Source: Sphagnum magellanicum (taxonomy: Eukaryota > Streptophyta > Sphagnopsida > Sphagnales > Sphagnaceae). Taken from it: a stretch of 64,000 bases of DNA. Both the position numbers and the translations under genes were made by a program. How positions within the stretch are numbered: the first letter of the stretch is position 1; each line of letters opens with the position of its first letter. The notes under the pieces were generated by a model. That model saw only the letters and a program-made list of their open reading frames with translations. It was not told the DNA's origin and searched no databases. Positions 21,491-34,000 of this stretch are shown piece after piece. Where the stretch lies: positions 7,192,001 through 7,256,000 of the forward strand of contig CM038920.1 of NCBI GenBank assembly GCA_021904315.1, in the 5' to 3' direction.

Positions 21491-24400
21491 TCAATCAATA
21501 CCAGTGACACTACACATTGCATGTTCTTTGACAGGGATAGATATTAACCTGAGGAATGCAGCCCAAGCTGTCAAGCCCAGTCCACCAATAGCCCATATCA
21601 CCTTCTGAGGAACGTCAAGGTTTTCTATCCAGTCATTCATCATGTTCAGGAGTGAGTTGCTTGGAAGGTCCTTGTCAATCCCTCTCCTAGATGAGTACCA
21701 GCCAACACTGTCGCAGTCTCCCACTTACCATCATAACAAACCTTTCTGTGCACCCTTTCCAAACCTTGTGTCCAACCCCTCCAAGTTGAGCTGTTGGATG
21801 CCCATTCCCTTGCCCATGCACACATGCTGTCATGGCATCCACACACCACAAGATTCTGCCCCTCCATCCCCCGCATGCTCCTTATGTTCTCTTCGTAGCA
21901 TGATAACCAGATCTAAAATATGCTTCTCGCACTCTCTTTGGCTTACTGGTTCTTCACATGCACATGATGTCTTCCACCATGAAGTATACACCCAGGTTCT
22001 TAGGATCTTTTGGCACCCATCACACAAACATCCAGAGCAATTTGCATATCACCAAGAAGATGATACAGAATAGGGAGACAGAAGTAAAGCAAGGATTTGA
22101 AGGTGAGAAAGACTTTAGGTACCTAATGGATTGGGTCTGCAGAGAAGTAAGCATCGGAACAGGCAGCAAACACAGAGTTGCAGAAGGAAGTTCAAAGAAG
22201 AGGAGGTCCTGCAGACACCTGAATTTGTGGGTCACAAAAAGAGCACTCTAACACCTCCCACAGCAGAAGGCAGCCAGTGCTCACCTCACCACTTGTGGCC
22301 CAGTCTTGATAGTAATGACAAAGCAGCATTTGTCTGGACAGCACTGCAACACATTTGTGTCTGGTACAATCTACAGAGTGTCAAATCTTCAGGGCCCTTA
22401 GAATGTCTTTCTTGGGGGGTGGCCCTCAAGTGAAAGATGGGGGAAGTGGCTCCCTTGTGCCACACAAGTGCCCCTCTCCTACCCTGCCTATATCAAGCCT
22501 ACACTCAAAGGATGTCCTTACTCATTTGCAACATATTAGATCATCAGGTCAAATCCCAGAAACCATCTCACCTAACATGTATACCTCTCTGCTGTTCAAT
22601 TTGTTCCAGGTTGCACCATACCAAAGATGTCAGCAAAGGTTTCTGAAACCCTACATCACTGCAAGTCCTCTGCAGATCCATTTACTGTCCCAGAACAGCA
22701 CAATGCCTGACACAACATATGAATACAGCTTAATGCCAAAAAAATACCATTACACTTTCTTTTCTAATCCACAGAGGACTTTCACCATTGATTAAGACAA
22801 AAACCTTTTGAAGATGTAGTCTCCAAAACGTTCCATCACATTTGATCCTTGCATTGGTTGAAATCACATGGAACTGATGATCCAACAGTCAGGAGGACAA
22901 CACGCTTGCACTGGAAGATACATTGGTATCCCCAAACACAGAGGCATGCTTGGTCTTGTACCTACAGAAGCTCTTGATGGCCAGGGGCGAGACAAAGCAA
23001 TTGCCTGTATGCTTGGGGGTACTGCATGATGTTCTAGTGCACAATGATGGACAGCCAAGGGAGCCATCCCTGACCCAGTATTGCTAAGTGGATCAAATTC
23101 TCCATGCTGTTGTAGACTTGACCAAGGCAAAGATGAGGGCAAAGGAGGCCTTTGGTCTTCACTTGACCTAATGTTGTGAAGCTGTAGAAAAGTGCAAGGA
23201 ATTGCAAAAGGTAAAAGAGCCATCTTTGAATAGCAGTAGAACAGCAGACGCTTTAGAGATTACTACTGACATCCACCAAAAGAGCTGCATTAGGAATGTG
23301 TCCACAGCTCTTCCGAAAGGGAACCCTAAACACACCATCGGCAGAGAAATGACAAACCTCGAGTATACAAACTCTTCTCCAGATCGACCACTCCAAACAT
23401 AGACCTCTCTGTTCAGCCTGGAACCAGGCGACAAATTTCCAGTGGACAGTTCCAATGGCAAACAGCTCCTTGTTGACTGCTAAATTCACTAAGTCCTGGG
23501 GTTTGCAGAGAGCAACTTGAGACCAATTCTTCAGTGGGCAGAGAATTGAGCTATAAGTTGCAGTACGATTGTAGTTTATATAAGCCCCCTTCATCAGAGT
23601 TTGTAGATTGAAAGTAGAGTTGCGCAGGAGCATAGTCTTTGGGGTTATGTGTTTCTTGCAAAAACTTGCTTGTTGCTCTCACAGCTTTGGATGATGATTT
23701 TCAACTACCATCAAGTCACAAATTAATCAGGGAAAAAATCTGAGTCCAAAGAATACCAAACCTGGTCAAACTGGAAATTGTCTGCTCCTCTAAAGGAACC
23801 AGGTTTGTACTTCTGACTCATTTGCATGGTGAGTTGAGCTTGCACACAAGTTGATGCACTTTCTGTCAATCTCATTTTGTTCTCAGTGACATATCTCCTC
23901 CGAACAGGAAACAAAAAGACAGTCATAATCACTTGAAGGGCACAAGAGGTCATGATCAAATTACCATCACCTTCCCAGCACTTTTTCACCAAGGATATGG
24001 ATCCCACATTTAGCATATTTAGTGATTATCTGGAACAACACAGGTTTCTGGAGCTTCACCACAATCTTGTGGCAATCATGTGAGTGAAAAAGCCCTCCCA
24101 TGCACATTTCCCTGACTAGCATCAATTCAATCTACCTTAAAACATAGCAAACAATCATCTACCAAATTGCTCATTTAATACATTGGAATACTACTAGAGA
24201 GAATGCTCCACTTCCAGTAGTTATATCATAAAATGACAGGACCCTTGACTTCCCTCCCTAACCACTTATTTGGATCCACTTGATGCAAAGAATGTGAGAG
24301 AAATGCAGCCCCTAGCAATATCAGAGGATGAAATTCACCCCCTCAACCTCTTTCTGCTTTCCTCTTACTACTATTGAGTGTACATCGAGAAACTGGCAGG

Positions 24401-25886
24401 TTATGTAACCCTCCAGATGATCTAGCAAGAAGATTATTCTGCTGTAGATCTTATTCCCCCTATTGAGCAGCAGCACAATCATCTGACCACATCATCTTCT
24501 TGTAGAATCCAAGAAAGATGATGGGATTAACCTGCATGCCCCAAATCCCTAGGCAGCATATTTTTATGAGCACATCTGGAGCCCAATTTTTCATTGCTGC
24601 AGAAAATGTCTGTGATGGAATATCTTAGATGACTGCACTGTCTTGTTGAGAACCATGCTAGACATAGTGCCAGGAGGAGATTGAACTAAAGCCAAGTTTT
24701 CAGAGTTGGCAACCACTGTGTCCAAGCCTGACACTTTACTGACTTGTGGAGGTAGTGTCTTCACTTCTGCAGCACACCACAGCCCACAAATGAATTGGAT
24801 TCACAAATTGCTCATGGAATAAGCGCATTAGTGGTTTGAACTGGCACCTTTTGAAGATGGACACGAATTGGAACAGACAAAGCAAGAGATCAAACAGACA
24901 GTCCAACTTCTGATGATTATGCGGTGTTGTTATGCATTTTCCTCCCAGACAGACATACCTAGTTTATCTGCTGAATGATGCAGTTGAGAACATAACAAAC
25001 CTTATGACAACTAGAGCCAGAATCACCAATTTTGGTAACCAGTGGCAATCCTTTCATCAATTGTATGGATACTGGCAAAATACATGCTATAGCAAGGCCC
25101 AAATGACAACTGCGTTCTTAGGTCAAGGCAGTAAATCTCATGTATTGCACAACCATGACACTGCAGAGGAAAAAGCATAGAGCGACAAAAACACAAAACC
25201 AAGGAAATTGAGCAATAATGAGGGTTTCTGAATGGATCACTAAAAGCAAGGATAAACTACCCCCTTGGATATGTACTCGACAGCAAAGGTGAATAGACCA
25301 AGAAATACTTGGCATAGGGCAACAAACCCCATACAAGTTGGACAAAACTTTGGAGTAGGAAACTTTGAAGCAGAAAAACTGTGAGTCACTGCCTGTGAAT
25401 CCAATTCAGTAGATCTTGTGCTGGAGAGACTTTCAGATCGATCTGAGATTCTACAGGCAAGTAAATCTGAATGCCTCTTCAACATAAGAGATCTATCTAC
25501 TGGATCCAACAAGGAGAACGTGACTTGCTTAATTCTTCTCCTTTAGGGTTCAGCAATCCCTAGGTTCCCAACAAGTATATGATCGATTGACGCATGTACT
25601 GCACCAACGGCCAATTGCAAGGTGATTCATGGCGTCTGAGTAGCTTCACTGCTACAGATCTGGGTGCTTAATCCAACATACCTGAAGAGCCGGCCCATAG
25701 GATGAAGAAGCACAGCAGGATGACGATAGGAATGGTGTGCATACACAACTCAGGACGATTCGGGGGTCGCGACAAGCTCCTATCCTTGGAGCTTATTTGG
25801 AACCCAAGCCTGGACCGCATGTCTATGCCAGTCAAGCCAATGGCCACTGCTCTCTGCAGCGGCATCTCTCTCTCTCCCTCCGTCAT
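21491..25886 (-). CDS. Possible multi-exon membrane protein gene, unidentified
   Basis: The likely first exon (25886-25682, minus) starts at an ATG (25886, or the internal 25865). It encodes a basic N-terminus and then a hydrophobic anchor (TIPIVILLCFFILWAG), ending at a good GT donor (CAG|GTATGT). Other open pieces in the same direction could be exons: 25499-25260 (hydrophobic patch LCQVFLGLFTFAVEYIS), a piece near 24770-24600 (VSKVSGLDTVVANSENLA), 24016-23723, 23460-23363 (LELSTGNLSPGSRLNREV), and 21724-21530 (LLNMMNDWIENLDVPQKVIW, then a hydrophobic segment). I cannot link them with confidence or name the family. A signal-anchored endomembrane protein is the best reading of exon 1. The 5' end faces the SET gene head to head. 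Confidence 0.35.
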
Positions 25887-26384
25887 ATGATCCGTCCCAA
25901 ACCCTAGCACAAACAAAAGCGCACCCTCTCTTCTCTCCTGTGTATGCTGTTAGTGCATGTGCACATTTGTGTCTCTTAACTTTCTCGTTTACCACGCTTT
26001 CGCTTTCGAATGCGGATCGTTTTTACGGCGCTTTTTTTTTGGGTGCTTTTCAGGTCGCTCATTAGGTACTTTGGAGAACGGCAATTGAGGAGAAAGAAAG
26101 GCGTGAGATCAATTGGATGGTGGAGGTCTTTCTATAGACCTACCTATCTAGACAGGTTCTCTCTACCTTCCCCACTGCAACCCTTCCTTGCATGCCTTCT
26201 TCGTTGATCTCTTGGGTTTAACAGCACACGTGCTTGTTCTCCCTTCTCTACCTATATGAAGACGAAGAAGAAAAAAGGGTTTTGAGTAGTTGGGCCAGAA
26301 ACTAGGCTTCTTCTCTGATTGATATTGATAGACAGTTTATCAGATTCAACAAGCTGATTCTGCCATTTCCTTCATGTGAACTAA

Positions 26385-26735
26385 TATATGCAAAAATGTA
26401 TCTGATTCTACTATTTTCTTTATGCAAACTAAGACACAGAAAAAAGCAAAAATGTATCTGATTCTGTCATTTCCTTTTTGCAAACTAAAACATAGAAAAA
26501 TGCATCTGATTTGTCATTTTCTTTCTGCAGACCTAAAACACAGAAAAATGCACCTGATTCTGTCATTTTCTTTTTGCAAACTAAAACATAGAAAAATGCA
26601 TCTAATTCTGTCAATTTCTTTTTGCAGACCTAAAACACTGAAAAATGCATCTGATTCTGTCATTTTCTTTTTGTAAACTAAATGCCTCTTATTCTGTCAT
26701 TTTCTTTATGGGAACTATAACACAGAAAAATGCAT
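26385..26735. repeat. Tandem array, about 8 units of 45-50 bp
   Basis: Imperfect units of the form AAAAATGCATCTGATTCTG, TCATTTTCTTTTTGCA, then AACTAAAACATAG repeat about eight times. The last two are shortened. The array lies between the divergent membrane-protein-like gene and the SET gene, and could be part of their shared upstream region. Frames through it on both strands are artefacts of the repeat. Confidence 0.85.
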
Positions 26736-27639
26736 CAAGTCATTTATGTTTGAATATCAACATCCTAGCAAGTTATCTTTTCCAAGATACTTGAGCGTAT
26801 TCACTTTAAGTTCAGAAATATGAGTAGTTGTTTATTGTGACATTTTGTACTAATGGTATTGGATGTTCACCTTGATATCTTTGTGGAGATAACATGAATT
26901 CATATTAGAGCAATTGGCATATCAAGTGCAACTTTCATGGACTAGGCCAAAGTTCAAGGGAAAATCATAAGTTTATAGCAACTTGTGTGATCCTAAGGTT
27001 GGGTGGAGAGTTTTCAATGAACTTTGTTTTTATCATTTCACAGGTTTTCTCAACTTTCTGCTATCCATTTTCAACATGCTATCAGATAAGGTTGCTCCTG
27101 AGAGGACATGAGCTCTAGAGTTTTTTTCAGTAGTTTTTAAATCTAAAACTTTAGTAGTTATGAGTGCTTGATTCCACTACCGCCTATTCCCCCACCTGGA
27201 AATGGTTGCATCAGGGTACTACACTTATTACAGTGGGAACTAGTATCCATGAATGATCACAAAGGCCATAGATCATATGGTGCAAGGGGCACATATGAAA
27301 GGGTTTGGAGTTTATACCACCCTTTCATGAACTCTACAAGGAAAAAAGGAAGAAGGTCCCATGGAAACCCCAGATACAATGAAAGGTTTTTCCCCGCCAT
27401 TGTCTCTAGAAGAAAAGAGATCAGGAAATCCCCCAAAGAGGAGACCTCAATTGGTGTGCTAGCATGTGTCAAATATAGACTGCAAATTCTGGCGTGTATA
27501 TGTGTTGGCAACAATTCCAGGGAAGAGGATTGTAATCGTGCCAATTTGCGGTCATCTCTTTTCTCTTGCTCACAACTGTCTCAGACAGACATTTCCAAAT
27601 TTGAGGAACATCTCACTCTTCCCAACCTCAAGCCATCTA

Positions 27640-29514
27640 ATGTCCAACATGGATATGGAGTCCTATCACTCAGAAACTTCTCGAGCATCTTCAGCAATTG
27701 ATGCTAAGCTAACAGGGGACAAAAAACTGCTAGCAGCAGCAAGAAAAGTGAATGAAGAGATGGCAATAACAGCATGTGGGTGCCACATCAAAGGAAATGA
27801 AACTTGTACAGCTATGTGTGCTTGCCAAGACAAATGGAGGAGTTGTGGTATAGAATGTAATTGCCGTGGCTTTTGCTGCAACAGCTTGTACACTTTGCCC
27901 AATTTAAATGTTCGTGATGGAGCACTCGGGGAGGAACTTTATACAAAAGAGGACATTCCTGCTAGCAAAGTGGCTTTTGTGGTGTGTGGCCCCATAATGA
28001 CACAAGAAAAATACAGACAGAAACATCAGAAGGTCCAAGACAAGACTGCTAAGCACTATGGTATAACAGTTTCATGGCCAGGCAGTAGTAAGGGTCTACC
28101 TGGTGAGGCTGAGGCATCCAAGTATGTGGTGGACCCATTTGATAACATTGTGGGTGCAGCAAACCACAGCTGTGAACCCAATGTTTATATCAAAGCATGG
28201 TAAGCTTCTCTGAATATACAATTCCTGAGGTAATAAGTGACTGTACTGGTAGTTTCAACTGCAACAATTGCAGCACAGACCTACAATTCACCTTCTCTCT
28301 GCACCTCTGTGATTGCAGCAGCAAAAATGGCCTCCAGTTTAACTGTTCTTGAGTCTCTGTGGTTTTCAGTTACTTCTGGAGGTGCTTCATTTCCTTTGCT
28401 TGGCTACCAATCTGTCTTCTGAGATGCCCTCTCCACTTGAGGCTTGGTCTTTCATCAATAGGCTTTTGCTCCAAAAGCTTATGGGGATAGCTTCTTATAG
28501 GCATTGTTAAGAGATTTGGTCTGCTTTTGTTCTCCAGTTGGTGCAGGATTTGTGCATTGTCCAGTAATTGGCCAGTTTGAGATAACCCATCTTTGAATTC
28601 TACTCCCTCCTTCGTTCTGCTTTCTACTACTTATAGCAGTTTAATTCTATGGACCAGGGTTTCAATTGGGATTCTTAGCATTTATGCCATGGGCTAGAGA
28701 TGGTTGATGGTTGGCACTAACTGTGCAAGATTGACATGCAGCTGGGCCAATGGCAAGATATATGCTGTTGGAAGGGCGAATAAATACATCATGGCAAGGG
28801 AGACAATCTGTTATGACTACAGGTAAAACCTCGGTTCTAGTACAAATTGCTGGTCATCAGTTGCAGAGACAGTTGTGCAGAGTGTACTCAATAGGTGACA
28901 AAAATGACAAGTTTATGTATTATCAGGCATCATAATTTGGAGATATCACAAAATGAACCAGGAAAATTTTGATGGAGCTAAGCAAGTTCAATCAAGTAAG
29001 GCTTATCCTTTTTTGCAGCTGGACTGGGGTGTCCACAGATGACTTTGCAGAGCTTTGCTTTTGTCGGGCTCCCTCTTGTCATGGGTTCATTGCTGAACTA
29101 AACAGTAGATTCATGGAGATGAGCATCCTTCACTACGAGGCCCAAATTGCCATTCTTCAAGCTAAGCATAGTTGCATCCAGAATGTCCTCCGAGTCCAGC
29201 ATGAGTGCTTGACTGCTGGGAGGAAATGGGGTTTAGGTGTGGAACACCAAGAATTGGAGGTAATAAGGGGAGAGAATAAAAATGACAAATTGAAGGTGAA
29301 GTACGAGCAGATGGAGGCAGCTGTAATCAAAGCAAGATCAGCAGTCCAGAAAGTCGCTCAAACTCAATTGTTACAGCTTGATTACCTGGAGCCCGAACTC
29401 CATCCTAAACAACATCTGGCTCCTTGGCAGAGGGCAGCCAACAAGATATGCAGCTTGTTAAAACCACTAAGTGGTTTGCAGAAAGAAGAGAAAAACAAGC
29501 AGCTCATTGTGTAA
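27640..29514 (+). CDS. SET-domain protein with compact Cys-rich N-terminal cluster
   Basis: SET proteins transfer methyl groups to lysines, often on histones. Three exons splice cleanly: 27640-28199 (phase 2, TG|GTAAGC), 28742-28822 (phase 2) and 29019-29514, giving 378 aa from the ATG at 27640. An acceptor at 27584 suggests upstream exon(s), so the start may lie earlier. Residues 46-80 form a Cys cluster (CGCHIKGNETC, CACQDKWRSCGIECNC, CC) like a CXC or pre-SET zinc module. The SET domain follows: a weak first strand (GALGEELYTKEDIPA), the cofactor-site motif NHSCEPN (175-181), the catalytic-type YDY (211-213) and a post-SET CFCRAPSC (227-234). The C-terminal 140 residues are helical and coiled-coil-like. 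The first SET strand and the spacing before NHS are atypical, and I cannot place it in a known plant SET class. Confidence 0.75.
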
Positions 29515-30877
29515 TGACTCTGCCTTTGTAGCAGGTTTGTGGCCATGGGCATGTATGAGGTACATTGCATGAAATAAGGTGCTAAACAGGGTTTTTTTTT
29601 TTTTTTTTTCATATTTGTGATGTAGCTGAACTGGCGATCATCCATTATACAACTTGGCCAAATTTGGCTATAAACAGGATATGAAAGTAAGATTCCTTCA
29701 CATTTCTGGCTACATTCTAGAACCCAATAGAGAAATCTGGCAATATTTCATTAAAAAATGTAGAAATTTGGTGACTAGAAAACTGGTCTGGTTCTTGAAA
29801 AAATATAAATTCAGGTTACAATTTTGGAAATCAGACTAAGTTTCAGTCCCAGTTCTGAGTAACCTAGCCTAAAACCAATAGTTAACTGCTGGTTAACCCC
29901 CAGTTCCAAACCATTTTTCCCCCAAAAACATTATTTAAAAAAAATTCTAACTTCATTTCCATTTCTAGAATTGGGTTCAGAGATCCAGTTTTAAACCCAG
30001 TTCCAATTTTGGTTCCGAAAATCAGACCTGAAAACTGAGGATTCTAAACTAGCCAAACTTGGCAACCACCCAACACTCTCACAACCATATATATCCTAGC
30101 CTTTGAGCAAATAGAGGGATATGGGTAACAATTATTTAGCTACTTAAAAGCATCAACCAAAAATTTGAAATTTGAAATAATTTTCCAAACTTACACTTGC
30201 AATGTTTAGAGTTTAAAAGTTTAAACATGACAAAGAAAGAACCCAAACTTGTGCAACAAACTTCGTGCACATGGCATTGATGTTGAACTTGCTAGAACTT
30301 CAACAACTTCAGTGGACTTTAATAGGTTGATGCTTTAATAGTGTGGTCCCATGGACTATGCCATTAAGTAGTATACTTGCTTATCAAGTTAGGCACTTGG
30401 CTGCCTAATAATATTTATTGAATAATGGAAAAGTTTATTAAGAAAGGTCGATTTGAAATTTCAGTGAAATTAGGCATTTAGGTTTTTTAATGTTTTCTTA
30501 AATTAAGCTAATCAACAAGTGGGGCTTGGAGTTTTATGGTGGCACTACCTCCATGGCCCAACCCAACCCAACCCAAATTTACGGTGTAACCCAACTTGGA
30601 TTGTGTTAAAGTTCATCCACATCACAGTCCAAAATTGGAGATTTCATTCAATCATGTGTTGTTAATTATTGGGTGTTACAACTTACAATCCATCTGTTTC
30701 AAAACACAGGGTCAGAAGACCACCTTAAGGTAAAATCAAAACTAACCCACTATGTCCACTAGTGTGTATTGTGCACCCTTAACCCTAATTCCTGGAATCA
30801 GTCAAATAAGCTCATCCCTCTATAGGACAAAGCTGTTTACAGCCCAATGCAATGAAGTCTGTCATTAATGTACCTTA
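29515..30877. other. 3' flank and AT-rich DNA
   Basis: A T-run at about 29590-29610 lies just past the SET gene. Beyond it are only AT-rich sequence and a short patch, ACCCAACCCAACCCAA (30551-30575). No gene is supported. Confidence 0.35.
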
Positions 30878-31070
30878 AGGTGCATTCACACTTGATGTTA
30901 AGTCAGTGTGTTAAATAAAAAATCTAGGTGGCATCCTAGGTGGCATGCAATGTTAAATAGGGAGATAACTTAATGTTGTTGTTAAGTGAATGTTAGCTTA
31001 ACATAAAATCTTCATGGTAAGTAGGATTAAGTCCTAAATGATTAGCATGATGTTAGGGGACTTAACACTG
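30878..31070. mobile_element. MITE copy 1 (right end lost or diverged)
   Basis: The left terminus AGGTGCATTCACACTTGATG and the interior (AATCTAGGTGGCATCCTAGG, TAAGTCCTAAATGATTAG, GGGGACTTAA) match copies 2 and 3. The expected right terminal repeat is not recognisable past about 31070. It has the same orientation as copy 3. Confidence 0.75.
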
Positions 31071-31099
31071 TACTTATGACATTGGGCACTATGGGCAGA

Positions 31100-34000
31100 T
31101 TCCACATTACCGTAAAATGCACCTGATTGTCATTCTCCATTGGCTGGACAGAACCCAATCCTGACACTATTGGGTCTGCTTACAAGAGTAGAAAGACCGA
31201 ACAGACGATTGCAATCAGACCGTGCAGTTCTGTGTAAAGTACCCCAAAGTGGGGCTATAACGCCCCCATGAAATCAAAAGTCAGGTTCAAAACAGTACAC
31301 AGGATAAGCAGGGCACCAAACTGTTTTTTTCACCTAAACTGGTCTAGACTCCTCACACGAGTTTCACCCCCAGTTGTTGGATTTGCCTTACCTGCGCCTT
31401 CAATGCTGTGTGCTCATATTCTTCATTAAATTCAAAGACCATCAGAATAAAATCCTGCAAATCTTGTGAACTAATATCCAAATTCATTTTCTGGTGCCAA
31501 ATTTCACTCATTTTTGGGCTGCGCTCAAATTGGGTATCAAAAAGTGATTAAAGAGTCAAACTAGAGCCCAAAGACGAGGTGACTTTATGGTTACTTTCAA
31601 TACATAATAAAGTTATCAACAAAGATAGCAAATATAGGAGAAGAATCCTAGGTTCTCCTCAAACTGATGACGACAGTCAAAATGCAAGACAAAACTATGC
31701 CAAAGGAAATTAGATCGTCACAAAAATCCAATAAAAGATTGATGGTTGAAACTATCACACCGGAGACAAGAAGGGAAGGCCAAAGAAATGCCAAAGGATG
31801 CACAACCCGCAAGAACCCAAAAAAGGGAGAGAGTTAATTTCTTTCGTTGTATGAAGCTATCTCACCCACAACCCCTCCAATGTCACTTGCATGCAAATCG
31901 TGAGATCTACTAATAATAAGAGGTCTAGAATAAGCATCACCCACCAACGTAATCTTTTTTTCTATAGCAGAAACTAAAGCACATTAAAAAAAAATAGTAA
32001 CATGTTGCTTGAAAGATTAAATGCAAAAAGACAAGGATAAATGACCTCTTGATCGTCTATCATGGAAAAGATAGGCGCATTCCTTAATGAAACAATCCAT
32101 ATTACACCCGGGTGTGCCATGCACCTCCATGGCCATCGGAATAAAGTGGTGCCCCTCATGAAGCCCTTTATACTTGTGGATCTTAACAATGACGTTAAGT
32201 TCTACAATTGCATTGCTAGTCGACAAATGACACTTGAAGCCACCATCTCCCGTGTTGGGTTAATAACCACCACATCAACAACGAAAACTTGGTCCTCTCG
32301 AATCATGTAAAGATCGGCTTGTAATGAAACTCTTGACATAAAGGCGTACAGCCACTATTTCCATAGAACATGCCCACTCTTTTGAACGAAGGCATACATG
32401 ACATTTCGAATGGCATCATGTGTGGCTATACATTGACCTCCAAATGGGCAACAAGTTAAATGCGTGCCAAATGTGTCCAACTTGTGTCCACAATCACATG
32501 TGAAAAGATTAAATGCCAAGAAGTTGAAAAAAATTCTTTAACCCAAGGTCATTTGAGTTTTTTTTCATGTCTCTATGTTTTGTTTACACTTACATGTGTA
32601 TCTAGAAGCTTACTTATGTTACTTAGGGGTTTATTTATGTTTTGGATACCTAAAGGGTCTTAGGAACCTACTTAAAAAGTTAGGTAAATTTTTTAAAGAG
32701 ATTTCTTAAGTTAAAAGATATTTAGAAATTATTTAAGGAAACATCTAAAAGTTTAAATAGGTTATGGGATATTTAAGGGTTATTTTAAAGGTTGCATAAA
32801 GTCTACTTAGGAAATACCTAAAGGTTATAAAAAGTTTATACAAAAAATTACATAAGGTTTATTTATAAAAAACAAACCTGTAAATAACAATCAAGGATGG
32901 GAACCTATCCAACAAAATACAAGGCAAATGAAAACACAAGTATACGCAATCCAAAGAAGAAACAAAAACAAACAATCAACAAAAATTAAGTAAGGACCCT
33001 ATGCAAAGAAGATTCATGGCTACAAAATGATAATCAACAACAACAAAGTAGACCTAAGACGAAAAAGTTGTCATTTGCCACAAATCAACTAATGACAAAG
33101 GTGTATAGGCTATGATGTGTGGAAGAGATGAAGAACCTTAACCAAGTGCAAGAGCTTACTGAAGAATTGTTATGGCTTGCACACATTGCAAGGCTATGGA
33201 CACACATTGTTAATAGTAAGAAATAAACATTGAGGGGACTAAAAAAGACCGTTGATGACGCATGATAATGGTTTGTGCACAAGTGGTTAAAAATGAATCA
33301 AAACGAGGATGAAAACACTCATACATTTCAATAACAAGGGGAGTGAAATCATCACATGGTGCTCATTCAACATATGATCATGTTTTTTCTTTAGTAGCCA
33401 TCATCACTTCATGTGCTATTGTTGTTGATGTTTGCTGCACCATATATGTGCAAATTTGGTCAATAATGACGATGTCCATCAAGGTTTCGAAATCATTTTT
33501 AATGATAAGGATATCCACTTAACATCAAATGTGATAAAAGAAAAGGTGGAAGATCTCCTTCCCAACATGTGTTCCACTCTGTAAAACAATAGTTACAACA
33601 ATATTTTGAAGTGGGATGTCCTATGCTCATTTTCGTAAGGTTACTAAAACAAATGGGTACTTGGATCGTCAATGGTATGACCATATTAACACCATGAAAG
33701 ATGGGCAACTATAGGATGTGGCAAGCTAAGATGGGTATGTAATGTTTTAAGGAAGTGGGTTAAGGATAAACGAACTATAGGTGTGGTAGAACGAGCTATT
33801 AACCAAGCACCTACCCCTAGACCTACACATGAACGAAGATGTGTTCACATGATATTTGAAGGAGTGTCTATTAAAAGCCTAACAAACTCATGCTTGTATA
33901 AGCAATTCGCCAAAGAAACTTATAATTGGGGATAAGACTAAACCATTAAGTTTTCAAAAGGTGGGATTCGAAAATGGAAAACATGTGGTAACAAGGTTCG

